The position numbers were made by a program, and so were the translations under genes. A model generated the notes under the pieces. It ran no database searches. It had not been told where the DNA came from and worked only from the letters and a program-made list of their open reading frames with translations. Shown here in pieces: positions 1 through 10,672 of a stretch of 64,000 bases of DNA (within the stretch, counting starts at the first letter, position 1; each line of letters starts with the position of its first letter). The stretch comes from Rhizopus arrhizus (taxonomy: Eukaryota > Mucoromycota > Mucoromycetes > Mucorales > Rhizopodaceae), in contig JAKZZE010000001.1 of the NCBI GenBank assembly GCA_024220505.1, forward strand, positions 930,001 to 994,000. The letters are read 5' to 3'.

Positions 1-591
1 TGCTTTGACTCTTTTACAAACAAGGTTTCTACTCCCCATCAAAATAATTATTGAAACTGTAGAACATGTGTGAAATCGATCCACTGGGATCACTTTGCTC
101 TTATAACCACTACAAAGGGTAAAAATATAATGAGGCCAATAAGTTATATACTGTGTATGAGGTGTAACACCTGCAGTGCGATGCGAAACCACGATGCGAT
201 GGCATCTAAAAGAAAAAACACATCACATCTTTAAATGTATATCATAACATAACAATCGACGACTCACTGGATTCAAAAGATGTTTACTAATAAGTTCTGC
301 CGATGAAAGTTTTTATGGGTTAAAAGAGTGCCTAGATTTGCTTGTTATAAATCATAAAAAAACTATACTCCAAATAAGGGCATACTTACCATAGTTCTGT
401 TTCTTTAAGGAGGAGAGGGGATCCATATGCTGATCCCATACAAAAGGAATGTTCCATAACCAATGTTTACTTATTCTCATACATAAAAGGTTAAATCTTG
501 ATATTGCAAATCAGATTAATGAAATTTACAAAATAAAGAAAAATAAATAAGCATCTTTTCTCTTCTTTTTCTTATTTTATTCTTCTTTGTT
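1..591. other. AT-rich upstream region, no gene seen
   Basis: No coding frame of interest. The stretch carries T-rich runs just before the HSF-type gene that starts at 592 and probably contains its promoter and 5' UTR. A small palindrome (AGGTGTAACACCT) lies near 161, followed by a repeated GCGATGCGA / GATGCGATGGC motif. No RNA gene was recognised. Confidence 0.4.
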
Positions 592-1507
592 ATGGATCAA
601 CAAGGTTTTATTATTTGAAACAATAAAGATATAACCTATTAAACGTGATAAAATAGGAATAAAGTCTCAACCTTATTTTGTAAAAAAGTTATACAAGTAA
701 AAAGAGATTTATTGTATACATTCTTGGTAGAATAATTAATTGGGGATAGAATGCTTGAAGATGCAAGTATTCAGCATCTTATTTCTTGGTCTGAAAGGGG
801 TGACATTTTTCGTGTATACAATTCAACTACTTTCTCTAAAGTAGTTTTACCTCAATACTTTAAACATAGCAATTGGCAGAGTTTCATTAGACAACTCAAT
901 AGTAAAATATCACTCATCATAAACACACAAGCAATTTATATATTTCTTAGTGTATGGATTTCACAAGATAAACGATATGCTTAATTCAGATAGTCAAATA
1001 TGGGAGTTTAAACATCCAAATTTTAAAAGAGGAGCAGTGCTTGATTTACAATACATTAAAAGAAGAGTGAGTACGAAGAATGTTAATAATACAAATGAAT
1101 CAGCAAATTATAAAGAAGATGAAAGCTATGGTCCTCTTTATAAGCATATGTTGGACATAGAAGAAAAGTTGATTTACGTGTCACAATCATATGATATTGT
1201 AAAGAAAGAAATGAATATACTCAAGTCAGTGTTATCAAGACAACAAGAGACACTTAATGAATTTACCCAACTGCTTACTGATTTACTAGCAGATAATAAT
1301 ATTGTTACAAGTAAGTTCTGTTGTTTGTTCAATAAATTACAAATAATGATAATAATAGTAGATTTGAATGATATGAAAAAGGATTATATTCTTTTTAAAT
1401 TAAACCAATTGCAATCTTTACTATTTCAGGACAATACAAATACAAATATTCAAAAGATGGGATTTGGTAAAGAATCTCATTTATTAAATCCACGTGAAGA
1501 AAAATAA
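592..1507 (+). CDS. HSF-type (heat shock factor family) transcription factor
   Basis: DNA-binding protein with an HSF winged-helix domain, expected to act in the nucleus on heat-shock-element-like sites. Exons read: 592-604, 657-696, 750-901, 951 onward; introns 605-656, 697-749 and 902-950 are GT-AG and keep frame. The protein starts MDQQGIKSQPYFVKKLYK, so the domain begins almost at residue 10, far closer to the N-terminus than in most family members. The signature YFKHSNWQSFIRQLN then MYGFHKI (around residues 45-70) is intact, and the exon 3-4 join falls inside it. A short hydrophilic, probably coiled-coil region follows (about residues 125-175). A further possible intron, 1311-1429 (GTAAGT...TTTCAG), would give a 201-residue protein ending at 1470; unspliced, the frame stays open to 1507 (253 residues). 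The family call is firm; whether it is Hsf1-, Skn7- or Sfl1-like is not decided. Confidence 0.9.
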
Positions 1508-1509
1508 AT

Positions 1510-2108
1510 CTAAACCCAACCCCAGAGTTCTTTTAACCATCCTTCCATATCACAATTTGGGTCTGCTCTCTTTTTTATAAAATCATGCTCAAGCATTTCT
1601 TCTGGTGTTGGCCTTGATTGAGGTTCTTTAATTAAGCATGTTGTCACAAAATCCTGACATTCTGCTGATCTTTCTTTTCCTACTGTTGGCATCGGTTGAT
1701 GAATAATAAAATCGAGTAATTCAAAGATGGTCAAGTTGGGTTGATCGGGTGGTGGTAAAGCAGGTCTATTTTGAGCTACTTCAATAATAGTCAAACCTAA
1801 AGACCAAATATCAGATCGAACAGTATAGCTCGCTCCTTGAATACGTTCTGGCTTAATATACTCATTAGCTCACTTGTATGTAATATAAAAGAGTACGTTA
1901 CTGCCATGTAATATTGTGTGCCTGTAAATGTTTGTGCAAGCGAATTAATTAATTCACCAGAAACACCCAAATCACACAACTTGATCTTTCCTTGTCTCGT
2001 CATCAAAATATTAGAAGGTTTGACATCTCTGTGAATAACATGCTGTGAGTGTAAATAGATTAAACCTCTGCAAACCTAATAAAAATGTTAATTTCAATTC
2101 CAAAGTCT

Positions 2109-2149
<41 letters not shown>

Positions 2150-2697
2150 GCTTCGGCGACATTCGCTAATATTGTTTCACCAATGACACCTTGTAATTGG
2201 TTTGCTTTCTTATAAATATCCTCTAGACTACCTCCTTCACAATACTCCATACAAATCGATACTGTCGTTTCTTCCAAAAATGCGCCGTAGAATGCTACAA
2301 TATAAGGTGATTCACATGTCTTCAAAAACGATAACTCTCTCAATATTTGACGTTGAAGCTGTGGGTCAGGGTCCACTGTCATTGTCTGTGTAAAAATGCA
2401 TAAATAAAACCATGCGACATATATTTTTATCCGAGATACCTTTTTGGCCATAATTTTATTTAAAGGTTTATAAAGTATCTTCCAAACTGTACCGGCTGCT
2501 CCTTCGCCTAATCTTTGAATAGGTTCAACATCGTTTGGTTTTAAATCACTATTGTTATCATCGTCATGATGTTGCACAAGTCGAGCAATATCTTGGCGCC
2601 AATTACTTGTATCAGTCTCTTCTCCTGTTGTATCAGATAAAGAAGCGTTCAAATCTAACTTCAAGCCTGGTGATTTACTCTTGAGTCTACCAGCCAT
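1510..2697 (-). CDS. MAP kinase kinase, Byr1/Ste7-like
   Basis: Dual-specificity kinase (MAPKK) that phosphorylates a MAP kinase in a cytoplasmic cascade. Exons on the minus strand: 2697-2440, 2385-2149, 2075-1902, 1851-1510; introns of 54, 73 and 50 nt are GT-AG and give a 336-residue frame. Visible motifs: an N-terminal basic/hydrophobic MAPK docking-like stretch (residues 4-18), glycine loop [14 protein letters not shown] lysine, HRDVKPSN catalytic loop, DLGVSG (DLG rather than the usual DFG), activation segment with SLAQTFTGT, and APERIQG. The GVSGELINS...QTF segment and the N-terminal LKLDLN-like site resemble the pheromone/filamentation branch (Byr1, Ste7) more than Pbs2; Mkk1-type is the alternative. 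The second intron contains a run of 36 T (plus strand). Its stop is 2 bp from the stop of the convergent HSF-type gene, so the 3' UTRs must overlap. Confidence 0.93.
2111..2146. repeat. 36-nt T homopolymer inside MAPKK intron 2
   Basis: An uninterrupted T run (A on the coding strand), directly after the GT donor of a 73-nt intron (2076-2148). A second A run of about 27 nt lies at 2707-2733, just upstream of the MAPKK start codon. Such runs are length-unstable and can be assembly-sensitive. Confidence 0.9.
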
Positions 2698-2733
2698 CTT
2701 GCAATAAAAAAAAAAAAAAAAAAAAAAAAAAAA

Positions 2734-3640
2734 GAAAAAGGAGACCTATGAAATCCGACCCGGGTTTTTCCAATAAATTTGCACATCTGTTTTTTAATTT
2801 GATCCGCGTGCGCATTATCTGAGCGTAGAATCAGCTAGACAGGACACAGATTGACAGTCTACTTGTACATCAGCACACAAACCAAAGCTTTGGATAGATG
2901 ATTACACAGTATTTATGGATAGAATCCCGTGTTTTTACCAAAGTCATGTCCTATATGACATGTTCATTTTCTACGTAAGAACAGCTTAGTATATCACAAG
3001 CACGTTTTTCATGCTCATTTTGCTTCCCAGTATCCTCTTCACTCAGTTACCATCCTTTCTAGAACAACGGTACAAACTAAAGTAGCTCTGTGAAAGCCTA
3101 TACTATATCCTGCAACAAGAATTAGTAACAGCATCCTAAAGTAATTCCTACAGTAGGATACTATTGAGCTAAAAGCAGGCCAAAACAGTAAACTGCTTTC
3201 TGTTACCTATCACACACACTCTTTCTCTTTGAATCTAATCTTGTGGTTTTTCATGAATATCAATAAGAATTTTAAAAGTGAAAGAGAGGGCCAATCAATA
3301 AAGCCTGTCTGGGTAAGCATAAATGGTTTACAGAGAAGATCATTTAGGCTATTAATGCTAAGATGTATATTATATTGTCGGTGTATGTTTTATTCATCTT
3401 ATTAATGTTGTCGGAGTAAGGGATTTAATGTCTATTACAAGAAAAATCCAAAATTCCAACAAAGTGGTTTTGTCCTCCACTGATGTATTAATTGATTTAA
3501 TATATATGAACGAAACTTTTTTTTTTTTTTTTTGCTCCTTAGGTGATGTATTATTTTTAAGATTTTTCTCTCTTTTACTGTAGGTTGTATGCTAGCAGCC
3601 TAGCTAATTACTTTTTTTTTTTTGTAAATAAATAGTTTAT
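2734..3640. other. Gene-less stretch, 5' flank of MAPKK
   Basis: About 900 bp without a supported gene. It holds T runs (16 T near 3518; about 13 T near 3612) and should contain the MAPKK promoter on the minus strand. The T run near 3612 is the likely A-tail of the truncated LINE that follows. Confidence 0.4.
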
Positions 3641-3646
3641 TTTTAT

Positions 3647-4205
3647 TTATAAATTATAATAGGAGTCACACGTCTGAGAGCGGCATGAACCAAACGGAAC
3701 AGAGTATAGGCGATTGAACATGCTAGTCAAGGTCGAGTCTGCCCCTTGTGAGGGTGGCAAACTGCGACATAGCACGAGTGACCAACTGTTTATCAATAAA
3801 AGGAAAGTTGTCAATAGTAAATCTCCAATGGGCACGCCAGATAACGGAAAGCACACAGCAGCTGAGAGTCCAGAGACCAATGTTGTCAACAAAAGGAAAC
3901 TGCTGAAAAGACCAGAGAATTGAGCATACATTGTCTTGAGTGAAAGTGAGGTGTGGACTAAAGAGATTGAAAGCATCTAGCCATACTCTCCATTTCCTGG
4001 GACAGCGCACGAAGAGGTGTTGTAAGTCTTCAGTATTAGCAGAACAAAATTTACATTGTGAAGAGGTCAAACAGTTGTCAAATCTTGAAAGAAGTGATTG
4101 GCTATAGAGTTTACGGTGGAATAGACGATACCATAAAGACTGGCTTTCAGGCGAAACAAAAACACTTTCAGTAAAACATTGGTTTGGTAGAAAATAGTCA
4201 TAACC
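3647..4205 (-). pseudogene. 5'-truncated LINE: ORF2 C-terminal zinc-binding (zf-RVT) end
   Basis: Reading the minus strand from about 4205 gives a frame with LWYRLFHRKLYSQSLLSRFD, then CKFCSANTEDLQHLFVRCP, the cysteine/histidine module at the end of LINE ORF2 proteins. The better preserved LINE at 45.4-50.5 kb has the same arrangement (FRFIYGKLHSQSSIARFNLD, then CKPCNALSEDIPHLLTECP). A T run at about 3612 would be the A-tail. Everything upstream of the tail is missing, as expected from incomplete target-primed reverse transcription. Non-functional fragment. Confidence 0.75.
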
Positions 4206-4329
4206 CTTTATTTGTATTCCTATTTATGACCATCTTTTTCTTTATTCTGTTGTCAGTTGACCGTGTTTTTTTCTTTTCTTTTCTTTTTTCTTGTTTAGTA
4301 ATACCTCTTCTTCCGTTTATTTCACACAA

Positions 4330-5727
4330 ATGACGACACAGCGTTTATTCATTGCATTAGCCTGCCACAAATGTAAAAGTCATAATTTCACGGAGAGGAA
4401 AAGCTTGCACCGCCATTACGTCAAAAAAGAGAAGATCATCCTTCCTTTGCCACCGAAAGGGAACCCACATTATTCTCTTAACTTTGGACTTGAAATCACC
4501 AAAGTCAAAGAAAATGCAACTATTATTAATTACGCTTGTCCAAGTTGTAATAACTTGTTGAAAGACTTGGATCATTTTGCAGAACACATTGATACTGTTC
4601 ATATTAACGAAATATTTACTGACAACACTGAAAAAACGTAAGCGCGTTTATGCGTTTTGCATTAATTTGTGAGACTAACTCTTTTTTTTTTTGGAAGAGA
4701 GAGGAAAGCATTAATCAAGAAGTTAACGCTTACGCCACGAATGAAGATCTAGAAGATGATGACATTGATTTAGATACTCTCGCTACAGATATGGATAATG
4801 AGGATTTAACACCTGAAGATTTTATCTCGGAAAGAAATGAAGCATTACCCATCATAAGACCAAATTTAAAGTTGGAAATTGAAGTCGCATTTTGTAAAGT
4901 TTTATAATACAATTTATATGTAATTGCGACAAGTCACGGCGACTTTAATTTTGGAAATAGTGTTATCATCGTGAATCATTTGGAAAGTTGAAAAACAGCG
5001 TCATAACAAACTCGTTGCCCCACCAATGAAAGCATTCCACCAAAATGTATGGCCTACTTCATTAGATGTACGGGATGGAAAGAAGCTTGTAATCGGAACT
5101 CGAGTTTCAAACGCATTAGTAACTTCCAGTATTCGTTTAGATGAAAAAGATTTTGTATCGATTGGTGCCACTTCATCTCATTTCATGCTCGATACAATCA
5201 AGGACTCCTTGGCATCTAAGATTTTTATTGATCTTAATTCATTAAAATCCGCAAAGGCATTGATTGAAGACCTATCAACAACACAGGTTTCGGATATTGG
5301 TATTATATTTCACCAATTGCGGCAAGTACGAACAAAGTTTCATCTACCATCAACATACTCTTTATGCCGTGCTTCAGGCCCAATCACTATAAACCATACT
5401 TGCCATCCATTCTCACTTTTCACTTTAAGTGAATTTGACCGTGGTCGCAGTCCGTCTGCATCTATATTTCGTACAATTGCTAATGAGGTTTTATCAAATA
5501 ATAGCGACGCCAAACTCGCCAAAGAAAATGTTAGTAGATGGATCAATGAATCAAAAGGCAAAAGAAAAGCAATCCTCTCCAATATCCTTGATTTGTATGA
5601 AAGTGATAAGGACAGGCTTCCAATTTTATGTAATGCTCCACTCAACAAAGAACTAGAAGCACTTGCTATCTTATTAGTATCCACCATTGTAGAGGCAAAC
5701 AAATCTGTTGAAGCCCAAGTGAAATAA
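4330..5727 (+). CDS. Unrecognised protein with C2H2-like zinc-finger N-terminus
   Basis: Three-exon model: 4330-4637, 4700-4893, 4988-5727, giving 413 codons in frame; introns 4638-4699 and 4894-4987 are GT-AG, the second being less certain. The N-terminus has two Cys/His clusters: CHKCKSHNF...HRHY and CPSCNNLLKDLDHFAEHIDT then VH, the second close to a C2H2 finger. An acidic stretch follows (LEDDDIDLDTLATDMDNEDL, about residues 125-150). The C-terminal 230 residues are mixed alpha/beta with no motif I know. In some other fungal protein families a similar N-terminal C2H2 pair plus acidic linker precedes a lineage-specific domain, so a nuclear role is possible but not shown. ATG 4330 is the first in-frame ATG. 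A T-rich polypyrimidine stretch precedes the start. Confidence 0.65.
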
Positions 5728-6560
5728 GTCTTTGAAGTCTTCGGTTGCTTGTAACTTGTTTAAATTTGTTTATTTTTTTTTCTTATTTTTCTTTCTTTCT
5801 TTTCAATAAAGTAGTTTATTTAAAGTGCGAGTACTGTGGTACATTGGCCGTGGTGTACTAGTTACGGTGTATTGATTGTAGTGTATTAGCTAAAGAAAGG
5901 ATAACAATAAGACCGTTTTAGGTATGTTACAGCTGTTTTAAAAAGCTTATCAAGTTTGGTTGTAAAAAACGAAAGTTAAGCCGTATCCTATCTAACAATT
6001 ATGTGTTAGAGTCATCAATTAGAGTGTCTTAACCCGAATAATGCCAATATTGGAACGAGTACAATGCGTAATGAATTTCTGAAGTAGAAAGCTTTGTTCT
6101 TCTTATATGATTTTTGCATCGAGTATCGGATTTATACATGTTCAAACCATCACAGGTGAAATGTGGCAAGAGCCAAATAGATGCTATTATGTATATCTAC
6201 CTAGTGTATTGATTTATACAGCTGTTATCCAGGTAACAAGTGTGAAAATAAAATAAAAACAAAAAGTTGAGTGTAAGACACCCAACTGTTTAAAAGCACC
6301 CAAACATTTAAAGGCACCCAATTATTTAAAAGGATCCATTTACTTAAAAGCACTCATCTGAACAAAGGGATCTAAAGCTCTAAAACACCAAACGAAAGTG
6401 AATACATTTTATTTTACCTCTTAAACCATTAAAAGACAAGTAGACTGAGTTGCCTGCTAGACAGTACAAGGAATAATGTAACCTCATATTGCCATTATCT
6501 AACTTTGCATGTGTTGTAGAATAAAAAGATTTTTAAAATGTCGTTCAGAGCAACCTAAGA
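5728..6560. other. Gene-less stretch with degenerate short tandem repeats
   Basis: Two short repeated zones are visible. At about 5828-5895 a TGTG/GTGTA motif of roughly 17 nt recurs. At 6277-6368 an 18-19 nt unit of the form GCACCCAAxxATTTAAAAG occurs four to five times imperfectly. No gene seen. Confidence 0.5.
6277..6368. repeat. Degenerate ~18-bp tandem repeat
   Basis: Successive units: GACACCCAACTGTTTAAAA, GCACCCAAACATTTAAAG, GCACCCAATTATTTAAAAG, GATCCATTTACTTAAAA, then a decayed fifth. Function unknown; could be a minisatellite or a decayed regulatory array. Confidence 0.6.
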
Positions 6561-6564
6561 AAGG

Positions 6565-8264
6565 TTAACACTCAGAAAATAAAAATGCGCCTGAAATCTC
6601 AGAATATTCATATTTCTTTGTTAAAGCCTCGTGATTAATAATGCGCGTGTAGATCTTTGCATCACAGTTGATCAAGGAAATTGGTCTCCAGTTTTTTAGG
6701 GTAGAGAGATCCCCTTTCTTTGGCAGTAATTGTACACGTAAATCTTGCCATGATGAAGGAAATGAACCAGCAGCTAGAGCCCCGTTGTATATCTTGGTAA
6801 TAAGATCCTTTAACGGTGAGAACTGATAAATGAGATGCATGAAGACATAACCTAAACCATCCGATCCAGGGTTACTTTGCTTCCCAATGACTTTCTTTGA
6901 CTGTTCAATTATGTCCTCAATCGTAATTGGTGAGATGAGATAACGACGATCATCTTCATTTAATTGTGGTAGATCTGCTATATCTTGCAGGTAGCAATCA
7001 ATATCATGTTCATCCACAGGATCAACGGAATAGAGTTCTTGGTAAAATGCTTAACTAACCTCCAGGAGTTGTGTACGAGAGGATACAGTCGATCCAGATG
7101 TAATATCTTGTAAACAGTTTATGCTCTGTTCGACGGTTCGTACCTGGTGTATCCGCTTGAGATAACCGGCCGATTTCTCTCCATGTTCTCTCCAACGTAT
7201 TCCCGCCTTTAATGCTGCAATATCCACTAACTCTTGTTGAAGGGATTCAATTTGTTGGTCCATAACAGGAAGACACTGTAGCCGGATGGCTATAGGTGGC
7301 TGGCTTCGGAGGAAAGCATTACGCTTGCGCTGTAAGACCTTAATTGACTTTTTACGCCAGTTGGTGTAGTCGATTGCATAGCGTTGAGTAAATAGCCATA
7401 TCTCAGATTTGACGTAGTCCCATTGTTCTTGTGCTGTCATCTGATTAGGCAAAGAATATACAATACCTGTGAGTCGTTGCTTTAGTTGTACGCGGTACGC
7501 TTTCTGTTGAGCCAAAATGGGGTTGGCACGCCAGAGACCAAACCCAGTGGGAGTTTGGCCTAAATTAATCGAGAGAGAGAGAGCAATTGATGATCAGTCC
7601 ACGAAAAGTGTAGTCGGTTTATATATGTGGACTTAAGCATTGGGCGCATCTGATTACTAATGAAGATGTAATCGATTGTAGAGTAGATCTCATCACTGCG
7701 GCGGAATGTTGGGATATTACTATTGTTCCCACTATGCATCACGTTATAAAAGGATTCCTCTAGATATGATACCCATTTTAGAGATGTTTGAGTTGACAAG
7801 TTACGACGATGATAAGAATAATTGAAGTCGCCAAGGATAATGATAATGATCCGGTGTGGGTCAATATCAGATACAGAATTGAGGGCATCTAACACAGAAT
7901 CAAAAAACTCTCTTCTGTCCTTACCTGTAAAAGCTGGAGCATAAAAAGTTTGTGGATGACTGATTTTGGATAGAATAATGCGAGGGTTTGAGGGAATCAG
8001 ACTGTCTGATAGTTGATATTTGGAAGAAAAGGAAAGTAAGCCACAATGGCGAGTCCATAGGGACTGAGATGCTTGAAATTGTACATTGATGAAGTTTTCA
8101 TGGTCTGTGGTGGTGTGTGTTTCTTGAACGGCCATTATATTGAAATTTAGAGAGCGTAAGTAACGTATGAAACTGGATTTTTTTTGGGTATCATGGGTCT
8201 TCACCAAACTGTTACAGTTCAATGAAGAAATGTTGAATAATAGTTCTTTCGATCTATTATTCAT
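6565..8264 (-). pseudogene. LINE ORF2: EEP endonuclease and truncated reverse transcriptase
   Basis: The N-terminal AP-endonuclease-like domain (8264-7560) keeps the EEP residues: SLNCNSL (Asn), QETH (Glu), GDFNYSY (Asp/Asn) and SWTDHQLL (Asp-His). Relative to the sister element, a few residues before YAPAFTG are deleted. After a frameshift near 7530 the linker and the early RT region follow (7515-7051 and 7017-6565, separated by a stop): KRNAFLRSQPPIAIRLQCLP, then KNWRPISLINCDAKIYTR. The RT catalytic YADD region is missing. ORF1 and ORF2 overlap or abut at 8264. Confidence 0.8.
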
Positions 8265-9626
8265 TATTGTTTAGATTGGGTTAGAACACCATCAATGTTG
8301 AACACTGTGGTGCCGTGCTGCTGATCCCTAGGGATACATTCTGGTATTAGTAATCCTAGATTATCGAAAGAGTCATAACGAAAGTTATATCCTGTTGGGG
8401 CGTCATTATGTTGGCTATCCATGGCAGCCTGATGTTGAGACTGAGGAATGTTTTTGGTGGCTTGGTCCATAGTAACTTCGTCTGTAGCAACCTGTGAATC
8501 GTCGATACTTCCAGTGTTAGTTTCCATCTGAATATCTTCCTGCGAATCAGCGGGTGTGGTGAAGAGAGCTTTCAAAACCTCTTGAGTGGATACCAAGATA
8601 GAGTCCTCTTTAGTTGTCAGCAAAGTTGAGGAATGGATCCTTGGGTCATCACCAGATTCGTTCCGAATAGAACGTTTACGTTTCATAATATTTAAAGTGA
8701 GAGGTTGGGGGGGAGGTGCTAGGCATAGCTATGCCATTAGAAGCTTGGCTCGACTGGACCTCATCTTGAGCTACTCTGTCCTGTGGAGCATTAGGAGTCT
8801 TCCTGGCCTTTTTAAATGGCTTATTCTTGCTTTTTGCGCATTCAGCAGCAATATGGCCACTAGCACGACAGTTCCAACAAACACGGGATGAAAGTTTCTT
8901 TGGACAATCAGGGACGGCATATCCTTTAGCATGACAGTAGCGACAGTAGGTGGGCATGTCACTCCACACAGCATAAAAGCCTTCATCTTCTGACTGCTAC
9001 CAAGGAAGATGGTGAGAAAGGGGAGAGAATCTGTCATCATTTTTTGGGACGCTCAGTATAGCATAGCCTGTACCCATATAGGTGCCGGTGTGGGATTTTC
9101 GTAGAATTCCCAAATCAAGAACGGAGCCATAAGGTTCCAAACTCATTCTTAATTGTTCTTTAAGAATGTCCTCTTTAAGAAAGGGAAGGTTCGATAGTCG
9201 AAGTCGAACTAAAGGGACAGCTGGATTTAAGGCTCGACAAGGTAATAGCCTAACCGCATCATTTTCAAAAGTGATGCCGTCTTTAAGAATTTGATCAATA
9301 GCTGGATCTAAGGGATCAAAATTAATTTCAGCGATCTTTCGACTGCCTTTGGTAGTTGCAACCGCGATTCATGATGGAAATTGTTTTGCAGTTAAGGCCA
9401 TAATCTGCACGGGCGATTCAGATTTATCATTCATGTCCAGGAGGACACTACCTGGAGAACGTCCTGCTCTCCACACTTTAGAGTAAATAACCCTTTTTTG
9501 TTGACTGTTGTGAGTATTGTTTTCGAAAGTAGCATTCATAAGTGATATTCGCTTCCTGGCCACTACTTGGGACCAGGGCATATTTTTCAATTTAGTAGGA
9601 GGCTCTGGTGCCTGTGGTCGCTGCAT
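8264..9626 (-). pseudogene. LINE ORF1 (RRM-like + CCHC zinc knuckles), frameshifted
   Basis: Nucleic-acid-binding protein of the LINE. From MQRPQAPEPPTKLKNMPWSQ at 9626 the frame breaks near 9369, continues as KIAEINFDPLDPAIDQILKD, then an RRM-like strand pattern (VRLRLSNLPFLKEDILKEQL ... MGTGYAIL), breaks again near 9050-8970, and then shows tandem zinc knuckles CRYCHAKGYAVPDCPK and CWNCRASGHIAAEC (8676-8969). A third open piece (8686-8264) is acidic and Ser/Thr/Gln-rich. The copy at 45.5 kb lacks roughly 35 residues covering the RRM-like part, so this copy, though broken, preserves a fuller domain layout. Confidence 0.75.
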
Positions 9627-9872
9627 GACTGCGTTGACCGACTAGTTAGATATTTTATCGGAAAGAACCACGATACATAAAAAAAAAATCTGACAGGAAA
9701 TGATAGATGGAGTCTGAAACAATGTAATCGGAGATCCAAGTTAGTAAAGGAATAAACGCAATCATTGGAAAATCTGCGCATATTCATAGGCGGAGAAGTT
9801 TTTTTTTTCCGTATTACTGCCTGCTACTCTTTTAGCATGGGCAGATTCTCTCCTTTTCCTTAATTTATCAAT

Positions 9873-10547
9873 ATGGTAATATACACTTGAAAAGGGGGGT
9901 TGTTTCAATTCTCCATCTATCTCATCCATCCATCCATCCATCCATCCATCCACTTATCTATTTATCTAAATTACCATACATCCACTCGACATACAATATA
10001 CAATACACACATAAATACACGGCACATTCCATTGAAAAAACATCCAGCTTTATATTCAATTGGAGAAAATGGAGATGATATTAAAGAATGAAGACAACCT
10101 CCCTTCTCTTTATTTAGTTACATTTTTGAATTGACCGTTATTATTATTAGACCAAGGGTACTAGTTCGTTTGGTAAACGCCACACTAAGTCTCACACTTT
10201 GTGTCGTCGTTGCGGTAACCGTGCTTTCCACAAGCAAAAGAAAACCTGTGCTCAATGTGGATACCCTGCTGCCAAGATTAGATCTTGTAAGAGAAAAAAT
10301 ACACAATATAACGTGTATGTAGGATTAATTTTTTTTTCACTAGTCAACTGGTCCGAAAAGGGCAAGAGAAGAAAGACCACTGGTACTGGACGCATGGCCC
10401 ATTTGAAGGAAGTTCACCGTCGTTTCAAGAATGGTTTCCGTGAAGGTAAGCTATTACGAAATGTACAAAAGTAGAGAAAAAGGATAGATGTTGATGATGA
10501 TATTATTAGGTTCTCAAGCTAAGAAGCAAGTTGCTGCTTCTGCCTAA
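9873..10547 (+). CDS. RPL37: 60S ribosomal protein eL37
   Basis: Zinc-binding ribosomal protein of the large subunit. Exons 10151-10286, 10344-10445 and 10510-10547 are clear: [20 protein letters not shown], then CxxC pairs CRRC...CAQC, then [20 protein letters not shown] and a basic tail ending VAASA. The start codon is supplied by an ATG-only first exon, most likely ATG 9873-9875 immediately followed by GTAATA; intron 1 is then 275 nt and includes an (ATCC)n microsatellite. An ATG directly followed by a long first intron is common for fungal ribosomal protein genes. Introns 2 and 3 are 57 and 64 nt. Total 92 residues, the normal family length. Only the first exon is uncertain. Confidence 0.94.
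9922..9952. repeat. (ATCC)n tetranucleotide microsatellite
   Basis: About seven ATCC units, followed by ATCTATTT repeats, inside the inferred first intron of the eL37 gene. Confidence 0.95.
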
Positions 10548-10672
10548 ACAAAAAAAAATAATGTAGATTTCTCGTTATTAATAAATGTTTGAACAAGCAA
10601 AAAAGAAAGTCTTTTTATTACTTTTTACAAAATAGAAAAAAAAAAGATTTTGGAAGCTTGAGTGATTATAAA

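Larger units (their letters stand above)
6565..9640 (-). mobile_element. Decayed LINE retrotransposon (ORF1 + EEP/RT ORF2), 3' truncated
   Basis: Non-LTR element on the minus strand with two coding units in the usual order: ORF1 (zinc-knuckle protein, about 9626-8264) and ORF2 (EEP endonuclease then reverse transcriptase, 8264 to about 6640). It is a relative of the element at 45.4-50.5 kb: several segments align well (for example KNWRPISLINCDAKIYTR). Homology stops abruptly after the RT motif KIYTRIIN near 6640; the RT core, thumb and C-terminal zinc module are absent. LINE copies normally lose 5' ends, so this 3' loss implies a later deletion or recombination. Several frameshifts; inactive. 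Confidence 0.85.

Noticed and set aside
8586..8891. Plus-strand ORF of 101 codons
   Set aside because: Shadow of the LINE ORF1 coding sequence on the minus strand, where the zinc knuckles lie.
9887..10091. Two plus-strand ORFs rich in HPSIHPSIH
   Set aside because: Translation of the (ATCC)n microsatellite in the inferred eL37 intron.
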